Source: Brienomyrus brachyistius (Eukaryota; Chordata; Actinopteri; Osteoglossiformes; Mormyridae). From it: DNA of 64,000 nt. Positions 14,033 through 28,558 of the stretch are shown in pieces; position 1 is the first letter of the stretch; each line of letters begins with the position of its first letter. The notes below the pieces were generated by a model. It searched no databases and was not told the origin of the DNA. It saw only the letters and a list, made by a program, of their open reading frames with translations. Position numbers and translations under genes: made by a program. Location of the stretch: NCBI RefSeq assembly GCF_023856365.1, contig NC_064539.1, positions 25,211,993 to 25,275,992 of the forward strand. The letters run 5' to 3'.

Positions 14033-16394
14033 GTCTGCCCACTATTTTCCAGTCGTTGTTACGTGCGTAGGGCCCAGTCTCGGAGGTAATTAACACATCT
14101 GATTGAACTTCCCCCTTTTCCCCTTCCGAATTGCCTCTGGAAGTCAGTCGATTTCCGCGTTTTACGAAACTTAACAGGGAACAGAACAACGCGAGTGAAT
14201 CGGATGTGGTTTTAAGATAATCACACCAAATGATCAGAAGCATTATGAGGGGAGATCGAGTGAGTCCCGTCCAAGAATGGGAAGTAAAGGCTACAAACCG
14301 GATAATTTTAGCCTAAAGCATACCAGCGTTTCCGAATCGCAGTTTCTTCATTGCTGGTTCGACTCTGATCGCTGCTTCGGAAATCGGTGAAAATAATATC
14401 CCCGGGCATTACTTAGACAGCGGATGAATTTCGCATCCAGATCACTTTAATGTTTATCAGCGCAGCCTACCCCAGTTAACAGCATATTATTTGTTCTTGG
14501 AACGTTTACCGAACATAAGGATAACGGTATGGAAATGTTCAAAGTGTACAGTTTTCAATGATGTCCCCAGAACGTTACCCCGCTACTACAATTACCGCTA
14601 CAACTAAGAATAATAATGTAGCAACAAATGAAATGCGTGGGAGAGCAAGGGCGTGGGGTCAAGGCTGTATATATAACAATATTTTCCAATATTAATTTTG
14701 TTAAAGGGATGTTAAAAGGATGACATGGATAGAACCGTTGTTTAAATGTAAACATGAAAATACCGTTGCATTACAGTAATGTTCTCTGCCAGCATGGAGA
14801 AGAGCTTCACATAATTAGCTGGGACAGTGTCACATTTTGCATTTGATAGATACTGCTTATATATAGTTAAAACTGCGTGGAAAGCACCTTTGCTGATATA
14901 AGGCATTGTATATGGGAGTGCAGTAGCTCCCAAACTCAGTTTAACGGGTTTCCAGTTCTTTCTAACCTCAGACACAGAGTACAAATTTGTTTAGTTAATC
15001 CACTTGTTAGTAAAATGAGGTAATGTCTGAGTAGCCTGAACACTCAAAGTTGAACAGGTACCTGATAACTCCAGGGCTAAGATCGATGCACAATAATATT
15101 TTGCATAATATAATATAAACCACTGGTGCTAAATTCAGCCACAAGCCTTGGTGCGCTTGTGGATTTTCATCCTAAGTGATGTACTGGAAAATATTCAGTT
15201 ATCTAAAAGCCGGCTAATTTGACACTAAATGCTATATAATGAAAATGGGATAAGTCTATTGAATTATTGACTATATCGCTTTTGGGGAGTAAAGTTTGTC
15301 TCACGTGAATTTGTCCATTAACATTTCTTCATAAAATAGGAGTTATACAAAACATAGCCGAAAAAGCCATTTAGTTAAACCGGAGTTTTTAGTTTGCTGG
15401 ACAAAATACTGCCATAAAAAAATCTTCTAAAGCACTTTGAATTCAAGGTTAATAGGGAGTTTACGTTTTAAGTTTGAGTCAACAATAGGAGACTGTGCAG
15501 TATTATCTCAAGTCAAAGTTCACTTCGTTTATAACGAGTTTCAGAAAACTGAGACCCATTAAAGTGTAACAGAACAGAGTGTATATAGTTATATGGTTTT
15601 AGATGCATTTTATCCACCACCTTAAAAATTCTGTAATATGCATACATTTAGATACATTTTAGTATTGAAACATACTTTAATACCCGTTACGAAATGCCAC
15701 TTGTTTATTAGAAATTACATAATATCAGAAAAAAATACAAAATGGCTTCATAAAAGCAATTATGTTACTATTATTCAACAGCTGCAAATTCTCCTTCATT
15801 GAGTGGAAAAGCTACACATATCACAGTAGTTAAAGCATTGTGAACACAGGAAACATCTGGGTGAAATTTAATCTGCTCTGACCCCTTTTCTGGGGAACTT
15901 TTGGCCAGGGAAATTCCATGAAATCTTGGTATGAATAATGTGATTTACGACCTATTCTTTTAAAATGACAAACTCCCATATCACGCCATGTCACCGAACG
16001 CCAAATGTCTACATGCAAACACAAACTAGCTGATAGCCGATCATTTTAAACAAAAGCAAGATGACACATAGATTTTTAGGATGAAAGACAAAACTGCACT
16101 TATACTGCATAGACCTTGAAATTACCACCTAAAATGGCATCTCTCTGTCGAACCTTGTTATCCCTTCAAAGACTTATGACCAAAAAACAGGAGCTTTACG
16201 TCCATCTAATCTGTATGCTTATAATGCCAAATACAGAAACAAGTATTTACGCATACTTGGAGTAAATCATATACGTACAAGTCAGTATTGGCGTAATCAA
16301 ATCAAATTTTGATACACATTTTGGCACCATTGCAGGTATTTGGTTGTGAGAGATAGATCAGTACAGCAGACTGTACAAGAACCTAGCAATGGAC
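14033..16394. other. Intergenic region between p2rx4 promoter side and gstt-a
   Basis: AT-rich with no coding exon I can support. The part near 14033-14400 should hold the p2rx4 promoter and 5'UTR, but I see no clear TATA box. The part near 16050-16190 is paralogous to sequence near 23830-23990, so the 3' flank of gstt-a was part of the duplicated unit. Confidence 0.6.
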
Positions 16395-18752
16395 TCAAAG
16401 GAATAACTTTTTGATCTTGGGCTTGAATATTTCCTTCGCACTGGGGTCGGTGCTCTTTGCCACCTCCTCTACGTTAAAGATCATCTGGTGGGCTTCGTCG
16501 AACAGAGCCGGCCCGATCTCTGCCCGAACTCGGTCCTTCCAGGCTCTCAGTTTCGGTCTGACCTCGAACACGTTCACACCTACGCCCAGTGGCTAAGGCA
16601 CAAAAGCACATAAGAGCAGCAGTGTCAGTGTTTCAGAGAGTGAGGGCTGAAACAAGCCGTCTGTTCTCACACAGAACTTTGATATACACTTAAATTACAT
16701 TTATTTATTCACAGCCACTTATGCAAACTGACAAATGTGAGAGGGCAGGGTCAGGCAGTCCCTGGAGCAGTGGGGGGTTAGGAGCCCTGCTCATGGACCC
16801 AAAGGCCAAACCACTCTGTCAGTCATGGGACTTGAACTAGTGACACTCTGATCACAGGGTATTAGGTCCTAACCCACAGAGTCATATATCGCCCATGTGA
16901 CCTGAAGTTAGCGGAAACTGCCTTCAAAGCCACATTTGCACGGCCTGGACTCAGCCACAGATTAATAATGTGGTACAGTTGGGATTGAGCCCAGGATCCA
17001 GGACACATTAACTGTATCACTGTTGCATCTCATAACATTTCATTTTAAACAAATTCAGTGTTATTTTCCCCACCTGCATGATTTCCACAATGGCCACCAA
17101 GTCTGCCAGTGAGATCTTCTGCCCAGCAATAAATGGCTTGTCCTGCAGGAACTTTTCTTCAAAGGCTGTGAGTGCTTCTTCCAGGTCCTCCATTGCAGAA
17201 TCCATCTTTTCCTTAGGAACATCTATTCCAAATGCCTTGGGAATCATCAGCTAAAATACAGAATGTACCTTTTACCATTTCATTGCTTTGTATATTGCAA
17301 ATCGGGTGACTTTAAAAAGGTACAAATTCATGAAATTTTATTTGTTCAAATACAGCCTCAATGCTATTTCCAATACCTACCTTCAGCCATAAGATCTTGC
17401 CGGCAATTCCTCGCATTCCACTGTGCTGCCATGACAGATACTCATCAACTCGAGCCCGGGTCTGCAGGTCTGCTGGGTACCAATGGTCTGGGGTCCCGTA
17501 CTTTTCCGCCAGATAAGTTAAGATGGCAATGCTGCAAATCAGGTGTTGTTACCCAGTCAGAAGCTACATTTCCACTGTAAAAAAAAAAACTGTTCTACGG
17601 TTTATTTTTGTCATGCGCAAGTCTCACCTTTCTGACAAAGTAAAGTCTCCGTCTTTAATGACGGGCACTTTCCTGAAATAGTTAACCTTCCCGAATTCTT
17701 CTCCATATTGTTCCCCTGATGGAGAAGTGAAAATACAAGGTTAACCCGAAACACAGTGAAAAGGAAAGTTCACAGATATAAAGGAAATCAATCTAAAAAT
17801 AAGTTCTATGTCTAGCTGATAAAGAAGTAATACTTGTATGTAGAAGTCTAAGATCTTAAGGTGACATTAAACACTGTTGTAATACCAAAGGGTATGCCTT
17901 TCTTAATTGCTTTCCTATCCGTTTCCTCATTCCTAGGCACCATTCATGCACATCACAACAATATGTGTTTGGAAGTCGTCCAGTTACTTCTGTAAAGGCA
18001 AAAAAAACCTACTGGGCAATATCGAGGATACGAACTGCGAAGCCATTTGTGTAACTTCATTTTCAGGTAGCGAGGTCTAAGCGTCGCCGATTTCATAACC
18101 GAATAGCAAACTTCAGCCAGCGATGTTTGCCGAGCTGCGGGTGCGCCGGTCATTAAGCTTTTTCTCAATTTTTTTTACATCCATCTTGCCAACATAAAAA
18201 ATAATTCGCTCCAGAAAACTGAGAATCTTACGCCGAATACTCTGTTGTAGTATTTTGGAGATCAATATTATTTTAAACAAATCTGAGATTTAGCTACATT
18301 CTAAAGCAGCATCAATGTAGTTCAGATACTTCTGCTATGAAGCTTGTAGTGTCAGATTTTTGGCTCCAGGAAAGCATATTTTATTGGGTCCCCAACCCAG
18401 AAAAATCGGATTATGTTCCAACTGTTTTAGGGCCGCGGTCATTCAGGGGCCCTTGAACCCGTCCTACCCTCCCTCCGCTTTACGGTGCCCCTGCCCTGAT
18501 GTACAGCTTTCATATATATGAGCTTTATTTTTTGTAGAATTACTATAGTAGCTTAGCCTATTACATTTTAAGCGACCCTTTATTTAGCCGAAATACTTTC
18601 CCGGCCGAGTTACGTTTAGCCACAAAAACTCTAACGGTACCTTTAAACAACAGGATCTTCTTGAATTCAAACGGGATGTTGTTCTTCTTCGCAAAAATAT
18701 AGACAGAGCGGCATGGCTGGGAGAGCAGATCCAGGTAGATTTCCAGCGGCAT
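16395..18752 (-). CDS. gstt1: Glutathione S-transferase theta-1-like, copy a, complete, 5 exons
   Basis: Cytosolic theta-class GST; conjugates glutathione to small electrophiles such as halogenated alkanes and epoxides. Exons (complement): 18641-18752, 17628-17715, 17381-17531, 17074-17250, 16395-16592. All splice in frame to 241 residues (human GSTT1: 240). The N-terminal thioredoxin-like domain starts [20 protein letters not shown] with the theta catalytic serine at 11, and the glutathione-site motif [15 protein letters not shown] is present. Exons 3-5 give the helical C-terminal domain ([14 protein letters not shown]). This is the most complete of three tandem copies. Its exon 3 differs from the others (GMRGIAGK against GMRKHAAK). 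No inactivating change seen. Confidence 0.93.
16685..16895 (-). repeat. Old tRNA-derived SINE in gstt-a intron 4
   Basis: On the minus strand a tRNA-like head has an A-box-like 'gtgggttaggacctaata' and B box 'gttcaagtccc'. Orthologous copies lie at the same intron position in gstt-b and gstt-c, so the insertion is older than the gene duplications. Confidence 0.65.
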
Positions 18753-18828
18753 TTTCACTCGCGTCCAGAAAACGCCACGCAAAAAAACTTCCACTTACTT
18801 CTCTCTACTTGCGCCCCTTCAGCACGCG

Positions 18829-18836
18829 CTTATAAG
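18829..18836 (-). promoter_or_regulatory. TATA-like element of gstt-a
   Basis: CTTATAAG about 77 bp upstream of the ATG, next to a GC/CACCC-rich stretch (ccacgcccccc). The same element and flanks are kept in all three gstt copies (27567-27574, 30487-30494). Confidence 0.5.
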
Positions 18837-20307
18837 GATCGTCACCCGACGCCACGCCCCCCACCAGCGGAACGCCCTCGCTCCAAAAAAGTGTCTGACA
18901 TCCTGCCTGTTGGCTTTCATTTGGAAGGGGGTGGTTTCGAATTTTGCCATTGCTATTCTGTAACATGCGGGCTTGTTCGAGAACTGAAAACTACGTTTGC
19001 GTGGTCATTTAAAACATATTTTTAATAAATTGCTATTTGTATTGAGAATGAGTGATGGAATTGCATTCTCACGGTCTTCTGGGTAACTATGATAGTCGGT
19101 AAAGATACTGATTACAGGACTAACTTTTGAATGCATTATCCTGACACACAGCACAGTTGCACTATGGCCCAATATCTGCTTGGTTATGGGTTTGAGTCCT
19201 GACTCTATGCTCCATTTCGTTTCAATTTCCTGTGGGGAATCTCCTTTTCTCCCATTGCCAGAGTCATGCAGTCTAGGGGTATCAGTGTTCTTGTTTTCCT
19301 CTGTGTGTGTATGCCTTGGAATGGGCATCTCCTGCCTGGTGCCTTGTGTTTCCTGGGACAGGCTGTAAGCTCGCCATGGCGATGCTCTGGTTCTAGAAAA
19401 CCAGTGAAAAGCTGTATCACAACATAGCTAATGAATCATTTAACATGAAATGCATTGTGGTTGCTTAAGTTATGCAAATTTGTACCTCAATGCATCAACT
19501 GTTCTAAAGCTTAGCAATACAGGTTGCGAACCATCGAGGCTGAATTACAAATCCCTTACGATATCCGGTTCATTCTTTGCTTGGAGCTGACAATGCAAAT
19601 TCAGCCCACTTTATAAAGTAAAAAGTCTTAAGCCAACAGATCATTTAACATTTCTACATATTTTAACTCATTTGATTACATTTTTATGTTCCTTAGCAAA
19701 TCCCAAACAACTTACTTGTCTTTCTGCATCATAGAACTAGAAATGTCAAGTGAACTGCATAAATTCAATGGGTGGCACAGTAGGTGTGTGTGTGTTGTAT
19801 TTGCATGTTTTCCCCCATATTGTGAAAGTTTCAAACTTGCCATCTTCTGGTACTAAACAACAGTTACTTCAGTTTCAGTACTGACATTTTAACATTCAAG
19901 CATCTTGCCCTGTTATGCTCATCATCCATGAACTGGAACATATTTTTCATGTGTTATTTTTCCTTTTAAATCTTGTGCCGCATTAAACATTTTTAATTTA
20001 TAGTTAATAAATATATAGTTTAATATGTAGTTTAACTCATTCTCAAATTACATAACAAGGCCATAGACCGTGCAAATATAATAGTAAAGAACAGCACTCA
20101 AGCAAATTATCAGTACTATAATGTTAAAAAACCAGGAATCTGCTATTTGATGATATATATTATAAAATACCGTGTAAAGATCATATATTTCCTCACTGAC
20201 TTGTGTGTTTAGTTCTCTGTGGGAAGCACATGTCCACAACTGTAGCATAATCAGCAGCCTTTGTACCAAAAACATCTTTAAAGCACCACCAGGGGGCGGT
20301 GGTGCGC
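18837..20307. other. Intergenic region between gstt-a and ddt-a, with old SINE-like repeat
   Basis: No gene seen. The segment 18890-19430 matches 30540-31090 upstream of gstt-c, so it belongs to the duplicated unit. Within it, about 19140-19430 looks like an old SINE (tRNA-like 'gggtttgagtcctgactc', later 'gggacaggctgtaagctc') shared by both copies. Confidence 0.6.
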
Positions 20308-20313
20308 TTTATT
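20308..20313 (-). terminator. Polyadenylation signal of ddt-a
   Basis: AATAAA on the minus strand, 55 nt downstream of the ddt-a stop codon. Confidence 0.6.
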
Positions 20314-20367
20314 ACTTGATCGGCAAAGGCTGGACTGGATTTCCGGTGGCAAACTGGCGCGTGCTGT

Positions 20368-22400
<2,033 letters not shown>

Positions 22401-23749
22401 TATGACTTCGTAAATTCACTACACTTAAAAGTTTAACCTTCTACCTGCACTATGAACAGTGACCCTCCTGGATAGCTTGATCTGGGATCAGTTTCCTTGC
22501 CCAACCCCATTCTTAATTGTTTTTATAGGTTTTACTTAAACTGATCACGAATCAGTGGTTCTAGGCTCAGAAAGGCATTTACAAGTACGCGTTTGCAGTA
22601 CAGGAAGTGATGTAACGCCGGCTCTGCTGATTGGCTGGGAGAGAAACGCCCATTACTTAAAAGGAACATGGATTTTTTTTCTTTTAAAAGCTTCTATTTC
22701 TATGTGCGCATTTGCCTTGATGATGCTTTCAGTATTTATGTATTTTTCATATCTACTTAAATGGTCCCGCCTTCCCAAAAGTCTAGTCCCTGGTGCGGGC
22801 GGTAGTGCCGGTATTTCTGACGAGTGCTACCCGCCACAGGACCCGGTGTACTAACGAGCTGAGCTCCCTGTCGAGACTTTCTGCGCTTGTACAGTTCCAC
22901 CTTTTGGGGGTTAGGGCTATCGATTAGCACTACGGTAGCCTAACTCGACAAAGTAGCTCAACTCGACAGTCACCAGCCGGTCCAGCGAAGTTGTTTTTGT
23001 CAGTTTTGGTGTTTTACTTATGGCGCCTGGTAACAACAAGAAAACCAACTTAGTATTTTTTTTACATATTTGTGGCACATTCATAATTACAGCGTACATA
23101 GGTTATGCTTGAAGCAGGTTACCTGTTACGGCTGCATTTGATGTTCATGGCCTATATAACGTTAGATCCTGTATTTGACAGGGTAAGATCTGGCATACCT
23201 ATAGCTATCTGGTTTGTTTAGCGGGTGATTGCTGTGGTGCTGCCAAGTGTCAACTCCATGAGTTTTTTAAATAATAAATAAAAATTGATGTTTCCGCACT
23301 CCTTTAAGGAAATATTTCCTGAATACTCTAAAAACAGTTCTTACTGTGCTCATATCTCTCTCTTACTTTTTTTCTTCAAATAAAAAAAGACCGTATTTTC
23401 TTTAGTGTCTTGTCTTTTCCAAATTCTTCAGAAGACAGCGGACTTCCACAGCTTACGTGCTGATATGTCATTTGTTACAACCCAACAGAATAAATTCATT
23501 TTCATACATCTCTTCTGTATTTGTTGTTTATTTTTATTGTTTTACATTTGTTTTTTTATTCTTTTATTTGTATTTCAGTGTATATTCACCGGATGATATC
23601 ACTTAATGGTTCTGTGATAGTACTATTGTTTATTTTATTTTTTTTGCTTGCTTGCTTTTTTGAGTTTCTTTCCCTTTCCTTCTCTTCTCTCTCCTTTCCA
23701 ACACTTTGATTACATCTTGTTCTATGTCCTTGACCCTTTCATTAAAAAA

Positions 23750-23818
<69 letters not shown>

Positions 23819-24400
23819 AAATAGATGCACGCTCAAACAAAAATCTAAACTGGATTTCTAGGGCTAAAGACGATAAAACTACAGTTACATCGAAGGCCCC
23901 TAAACTTACCATCCAAAATGGCATCTCTTAGGCTAAGCTCACTAACCTTTCAGAGCTTTATGACTGAAAGACAGGATAGATATATGACCACCTCACGCTC
24001 AAATACTATTTCCTCATTCTAGTATAACCTTGCACTCTCTTAAATGTGTATAGATTTCTCTCAGTTCCACTGCTATATCATACTTCACATTCTATCTATT
24101 TATATTAGTACCTGTATATCCCCCTATATGCATGTGTGTATATATATATATATATATATTTATAAATAAACCCACCTTTATCTCCCAATGTCTGGCACCA
24201 ACCACCAAAGCAAATTCCTTGTATGTGTGAACATACTTGGCAATAAACTCTATTCTGATTCTGATACAAAGTATTAAGTAATCAAATTAAATTTTGGCAT
24301 AAGTCTTAGCACCGTTGCATGTTGATGCATAAACACAAACGGTATTTGGTTGTGAGAGATAGATCAGTACAGCAGACTGCACAAGAACCTAGCAAAGGAC
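22401..24400. other. Intergenic region between ddt-a and gstt-b
   Basis: No gene supported. The ddt-a 5' flank (about 22416-22670) is paralogous to 33121-33370. A (TA)n tract occupies 23754-23815. Part of a LINE- or SINE-like 3' tail ('ggcaataaactctattctga') ends near 24264; its first part is also present before gstt-c. The last 70 bp are the gstt-b 3' flank. Confidence 0.55.
23754..23815. repeat. (TA)n microsatellite
   Basis: About 31 perfect TA dinucleotides. Confidence 0.95.
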
Positions 24401-26303
24401 TCAAAGGAATAACTTTATGATCTTGGGCTTGAATATTTCCTTCGCACTGGGGTCGATCGTCTTTGCCACCTCCTCTACGTTAAAGATCATCTGGTGGGCT
24501 TCGTCGAACAGAACCGGCCCGATCTCTGCCCGAACTCGGTCCTTCCAGGCTCTCAGTTTCGGTCTGACCTCGAACACGTTCACACCTGCGCCCAGTGGCT
24601 AAGGCACAAAAGCACATAAGAGCAGCAGTGTCAGTGTTTCAGAGAGTGAGGGCTGAAACAAGCCGTCTGTTCTCACACAGAACTTTGATATACACTTAAA
24701 TTACATTTATTTATTCACAGCCACTTATGCAAACTGACAAATGTGAGAGGGCAGGGTCAGGCAGTCCCTGGAGCAGTGGGGGGTTAGGAGCCCTGCTCAT
24801 GGACCCAAAGGCCAAACCACTCTGTCAGTCATGGGACTTGAACTAGTGACACTCTGATCACAGGGTATTAGGTCCTAACCCACAGAGTCATATATCGCCC
24901 ATGTGACCTGAAGTTAGTGGAAATTGCCTTTAAAGCCACATTTGCACGCCCTGGACTCAGCCACAGATTAATAATGTGGTACAATTGGGATTGAACCCAG
25001 GATCCAGGACACATTACCTGTATCAGTGTTGCATCTCATAACATTTCATTTTAAACAAATTCAGTGTTATTTGCCCCACCTGCATGATTTCCACAATGGC
25101 CACCAAGTCTGCCAGTGAGATCTTCTGCCCAGCAATAAATGGCTTGTCCTGCAGGAACTTTTCTTCGAAGGCTGTGAGTGTTTCTTCCAGGTCCTCCATT
25201 GCAGAATCCATCTTTTCCTTAGGAACATCTATTCCAAATGCCTTGGGAATCATCAGCTAAAATACAGAATTTACCATTTAGTATTTCGTTGTTTTGCATA
25301 TTGCAAACGGGGTGACTTAAAAAGTAAAGATTAATGGAATTTAACAGTAAAGGTTTTGAACATTACTTTGCAAACATTGATGAGCATATGATCTGTAGGC
25401 TTATCACCAGTCTCCCTTTGCTTTAATCAAAGAACAGATTGTGACCAGTGAACCAGTCCCAAGACCATATACTGTAATAACCCACCTTAAGCCATAAGAT
25501 CTTGGCGGCATGTTTGCGCATTCCACTGTGCTGCCATGACAGATACTCATCAACTCGAGCCCGGGTCTGCAGGTCTGCTGGGTACCAATGGTCTGGGGTC
25601 CCGTACTTTTCCGCCAGATAAGTTAAGATGGCAATGCTGCAAATCAGGTGTTGTTACCCGGTCAGAAGCCACATTTCCACTATTAAAAAATCTGTTCTAC
25701 GGTTTATTTTTGTCATGCGCAAGTCTCACCTTTCTGACAAAGTAAAGTCTCCGTCTTTAATGACGGGCACTTTCCTGAAATAGTTAACCTTCCCGAATTC
25801 TTCTCCATATTGTTCCCCTGATGGAGAAGTGAAAATACAAGGTTAACCCGAATCACAGTGAAAAGGAAAGTTCACAGCTTGAAGAAAAAATCATTCTAAA
25901 AATAAGATTTCCACGTCTAAAATATAAAAAATAAGCAGTATTTGCTAAATCGACTAAACTTAAGGTTACTGGATGCCTGCATTGATGCATGTCAAATTGT
26001 CAACATATCACAGAAAAATATGTTTGGAAGTCAGCACTTACACAAAAACGTTCTGAGGGCAGAAGGAACGATGATTGGTTCAGAGAGATAACCAATTAGA
26101 TTGTAAAGGAGGTGGGTCTAAGTAACTAGAGGAGGCGGGACCAACCAATTAGGTGTCTCCTCTAGTTGCTTTGGCCTACCTCCTGTACAAGACCTTGACA
26201 AAACATTTCTGGTGGAGTGTTGAAACTTGAACTTCTTCTTTGCCACCACCCACTCATACACTCTTCACTTGCCAATACAGGCATCTCCACAATGCTACAA
26301 CAC

Positions 26304-26343
<40 letters not shown>

Positions 26344-27495
26344 TTTTTTATTATTATTTATTTATTTTTTAACTTAATGCCCAACCACCACCCCCACCCC
26401 CTCTTCGGAGGACAACTTTATTTTTAATTGTAATTATTTTAATGTGCTGAACAACACATTAATACATACAGTGAAGCCACTCCAAACCAGTCCAACAACA
26501 TTCTTCTATGAATTTCACGAGGTTTCGCACCCAACAAAAATCTGAAGACTTCTCGTTGCTTCTCTGCGGCTAATACAGTTATGGGCACAGAATTTGTATA
26601 TGGTGCACTTGCGATTACGTACGCCATGCCATCTACTCAGCAATGCCAACACCTTCTCTAAGAACCTATCTACCTTGACATGGAGTATGAAATGCCTTGG
26701 ATGTTTGTTTCATGAAATACTGACATTTTGCTGTTACTTCTTGATACACCCTCGTAAAAACTACTATATATTCCACATCTGTAGATTTTACACAAAGCAG
26801 CCTATCATTTTAAATTAATTCAAGACAGATTTAAGTAAAGTATTATAAATTACAGCGCATCACAATAAGGAAAACTGAGAGACAAGAAGATAAGCAGATC
26901 TTTTATTTTTACTTTGAAAAAGAGGTAAAACTTGCCGAGCTTGCCGGCGCAGATTGACGTAACGGATTTATATGCTCTGGAAAACGAAACCTCGACATAC
27001 GGGCCAGATTTAATACATTTTGATAACTGAATCATGAGAGAAAAATCACTTCTGTGTGAAAAGAAATCATGAGACATATTTAACCCAGATTCGCGCAGCC
27101 CAACTCAGATACGCTGCAAGCAATAATATATTTTTTAATTGGGTGAGTTATGATAGTCTTGCAAAATATTTCGGAGTAAAAAGTAGTTGTATGTTTCAAA
27201 AATGCAGTTAAGTTAAACAGCAACAAATTAAAATACTTAAATATTGTAACGAAGAGTTTGCACATTGTCATCTTACGCGTCTGCCCAAAAGAAATACATC
27301 GCGTCAGTGACCCTTTTTATAGCCCAAATAATTTCGAAATATTAGCCCGACGTGACGTAGAGCCACAAAAACTCCAACAGTACCTTTAAACAGCAGAATC
27401 TTCTTGAATTCAAACGGGATATTGTTCTTCTTCGCAAAAATATAGACAGAGCGGCATGGCTGGGAGAGCAGATCCAGGTAGATTTCCAGCGGCAT
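24401..27495 (-). CDS. gstt1: Glutathione S-transferase theta-1-like, copy b, complete, 5 exons
   Basis: Second tandem theta GST. Exons (complement): 27384-27495, 25730-25817, 25486-25636, 25080-25256, 24401-24598. Splice signals are canonical and the product is 241 residues with the same catalytic Ser11 and LSQPCR motif as copy a. It ends KPKIIKLFL. Intron 1 is long and, near 27000-27290, is closely paralogous to intron 1 of copy c (30080-30310) but not of copy a, so b and c are the most recent pair. A (TA)n tract at 26310-26342 lies in intron 1. No inactivating change was seen; expression cannot be judged. Confidence 0.9.
24700..24905 (-). repeat. Old tRNA-derived SINE in gstt-b intron 4
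   Basis: Paralogous to 16685-16895 at the identical intron position; inherited through gene duplication and not a new insertion. Confidence 0.65.
26310..26342. repeat. (TA)n microsatellite in gstt-b intron 1
   Basis: About 16 perfect TA units, followed by T-rich DNA. Confidence 0.9.
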
Positions 27496-27566
27496 TTTTA
27501 CCCGCGTCCAGAAAACGCCACGCAAAAAACTTCCACTTCTCTCTACTTGCGCCCCTTCGGCTCGCG

Positions 27567-27574
27567 CTTATAAG
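27567..27574 (-). promoter_or_regulatory. TATA-like element of gstt-b
   Basis: CTTATAAG about 72 bp upstream of the ATG at 27495, in the same context as in copies a and c. Confidence 0.5.
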
Positions 27575-27764
27575 GATCGTCACCCGACGCCACGCCCCCC
27601 AAGCAGCGGAACGCGTTCGTCCCACAAAAGTGTCTGACATCCTGCCAGTTGCCTTTTATTTGGAAGGGGGTGGTTTTGATTTTTGCGATTGTTATTTTGT
27701 GACATGAGGGCTAGTTCTGGAACTCAAAACTACGTTTGCGTTTGCGTGGTCATTTTAATAAAAC

Positions 27765-28434
<670 letters not shown>

Positions 28435-28558
28435 ATATATATATATATATATAAACCCCACCTTTATCTCCAAATGTCTGGCACCAACCATCAAAGCAAA
28501 TTCCTTATTGTGAGAGATAGATCAGTACAGCAGACTGTACAAGAACCTAGCAAAGGAC

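Noticed and set aside
16685..16895. tRNA gene on the minus strand
   Set aside because: Degenerate SINE head repeated in three introns; no complete tRNA fold.
19005..19420. Duplicated open frames at 19.0-19.4 kb and 30.7-31.1 kb as a paired gene family
   Set aside because: The similarity is due to segmental duplication of a non-coding flank with an old SINE; the frames are not kept as exons.
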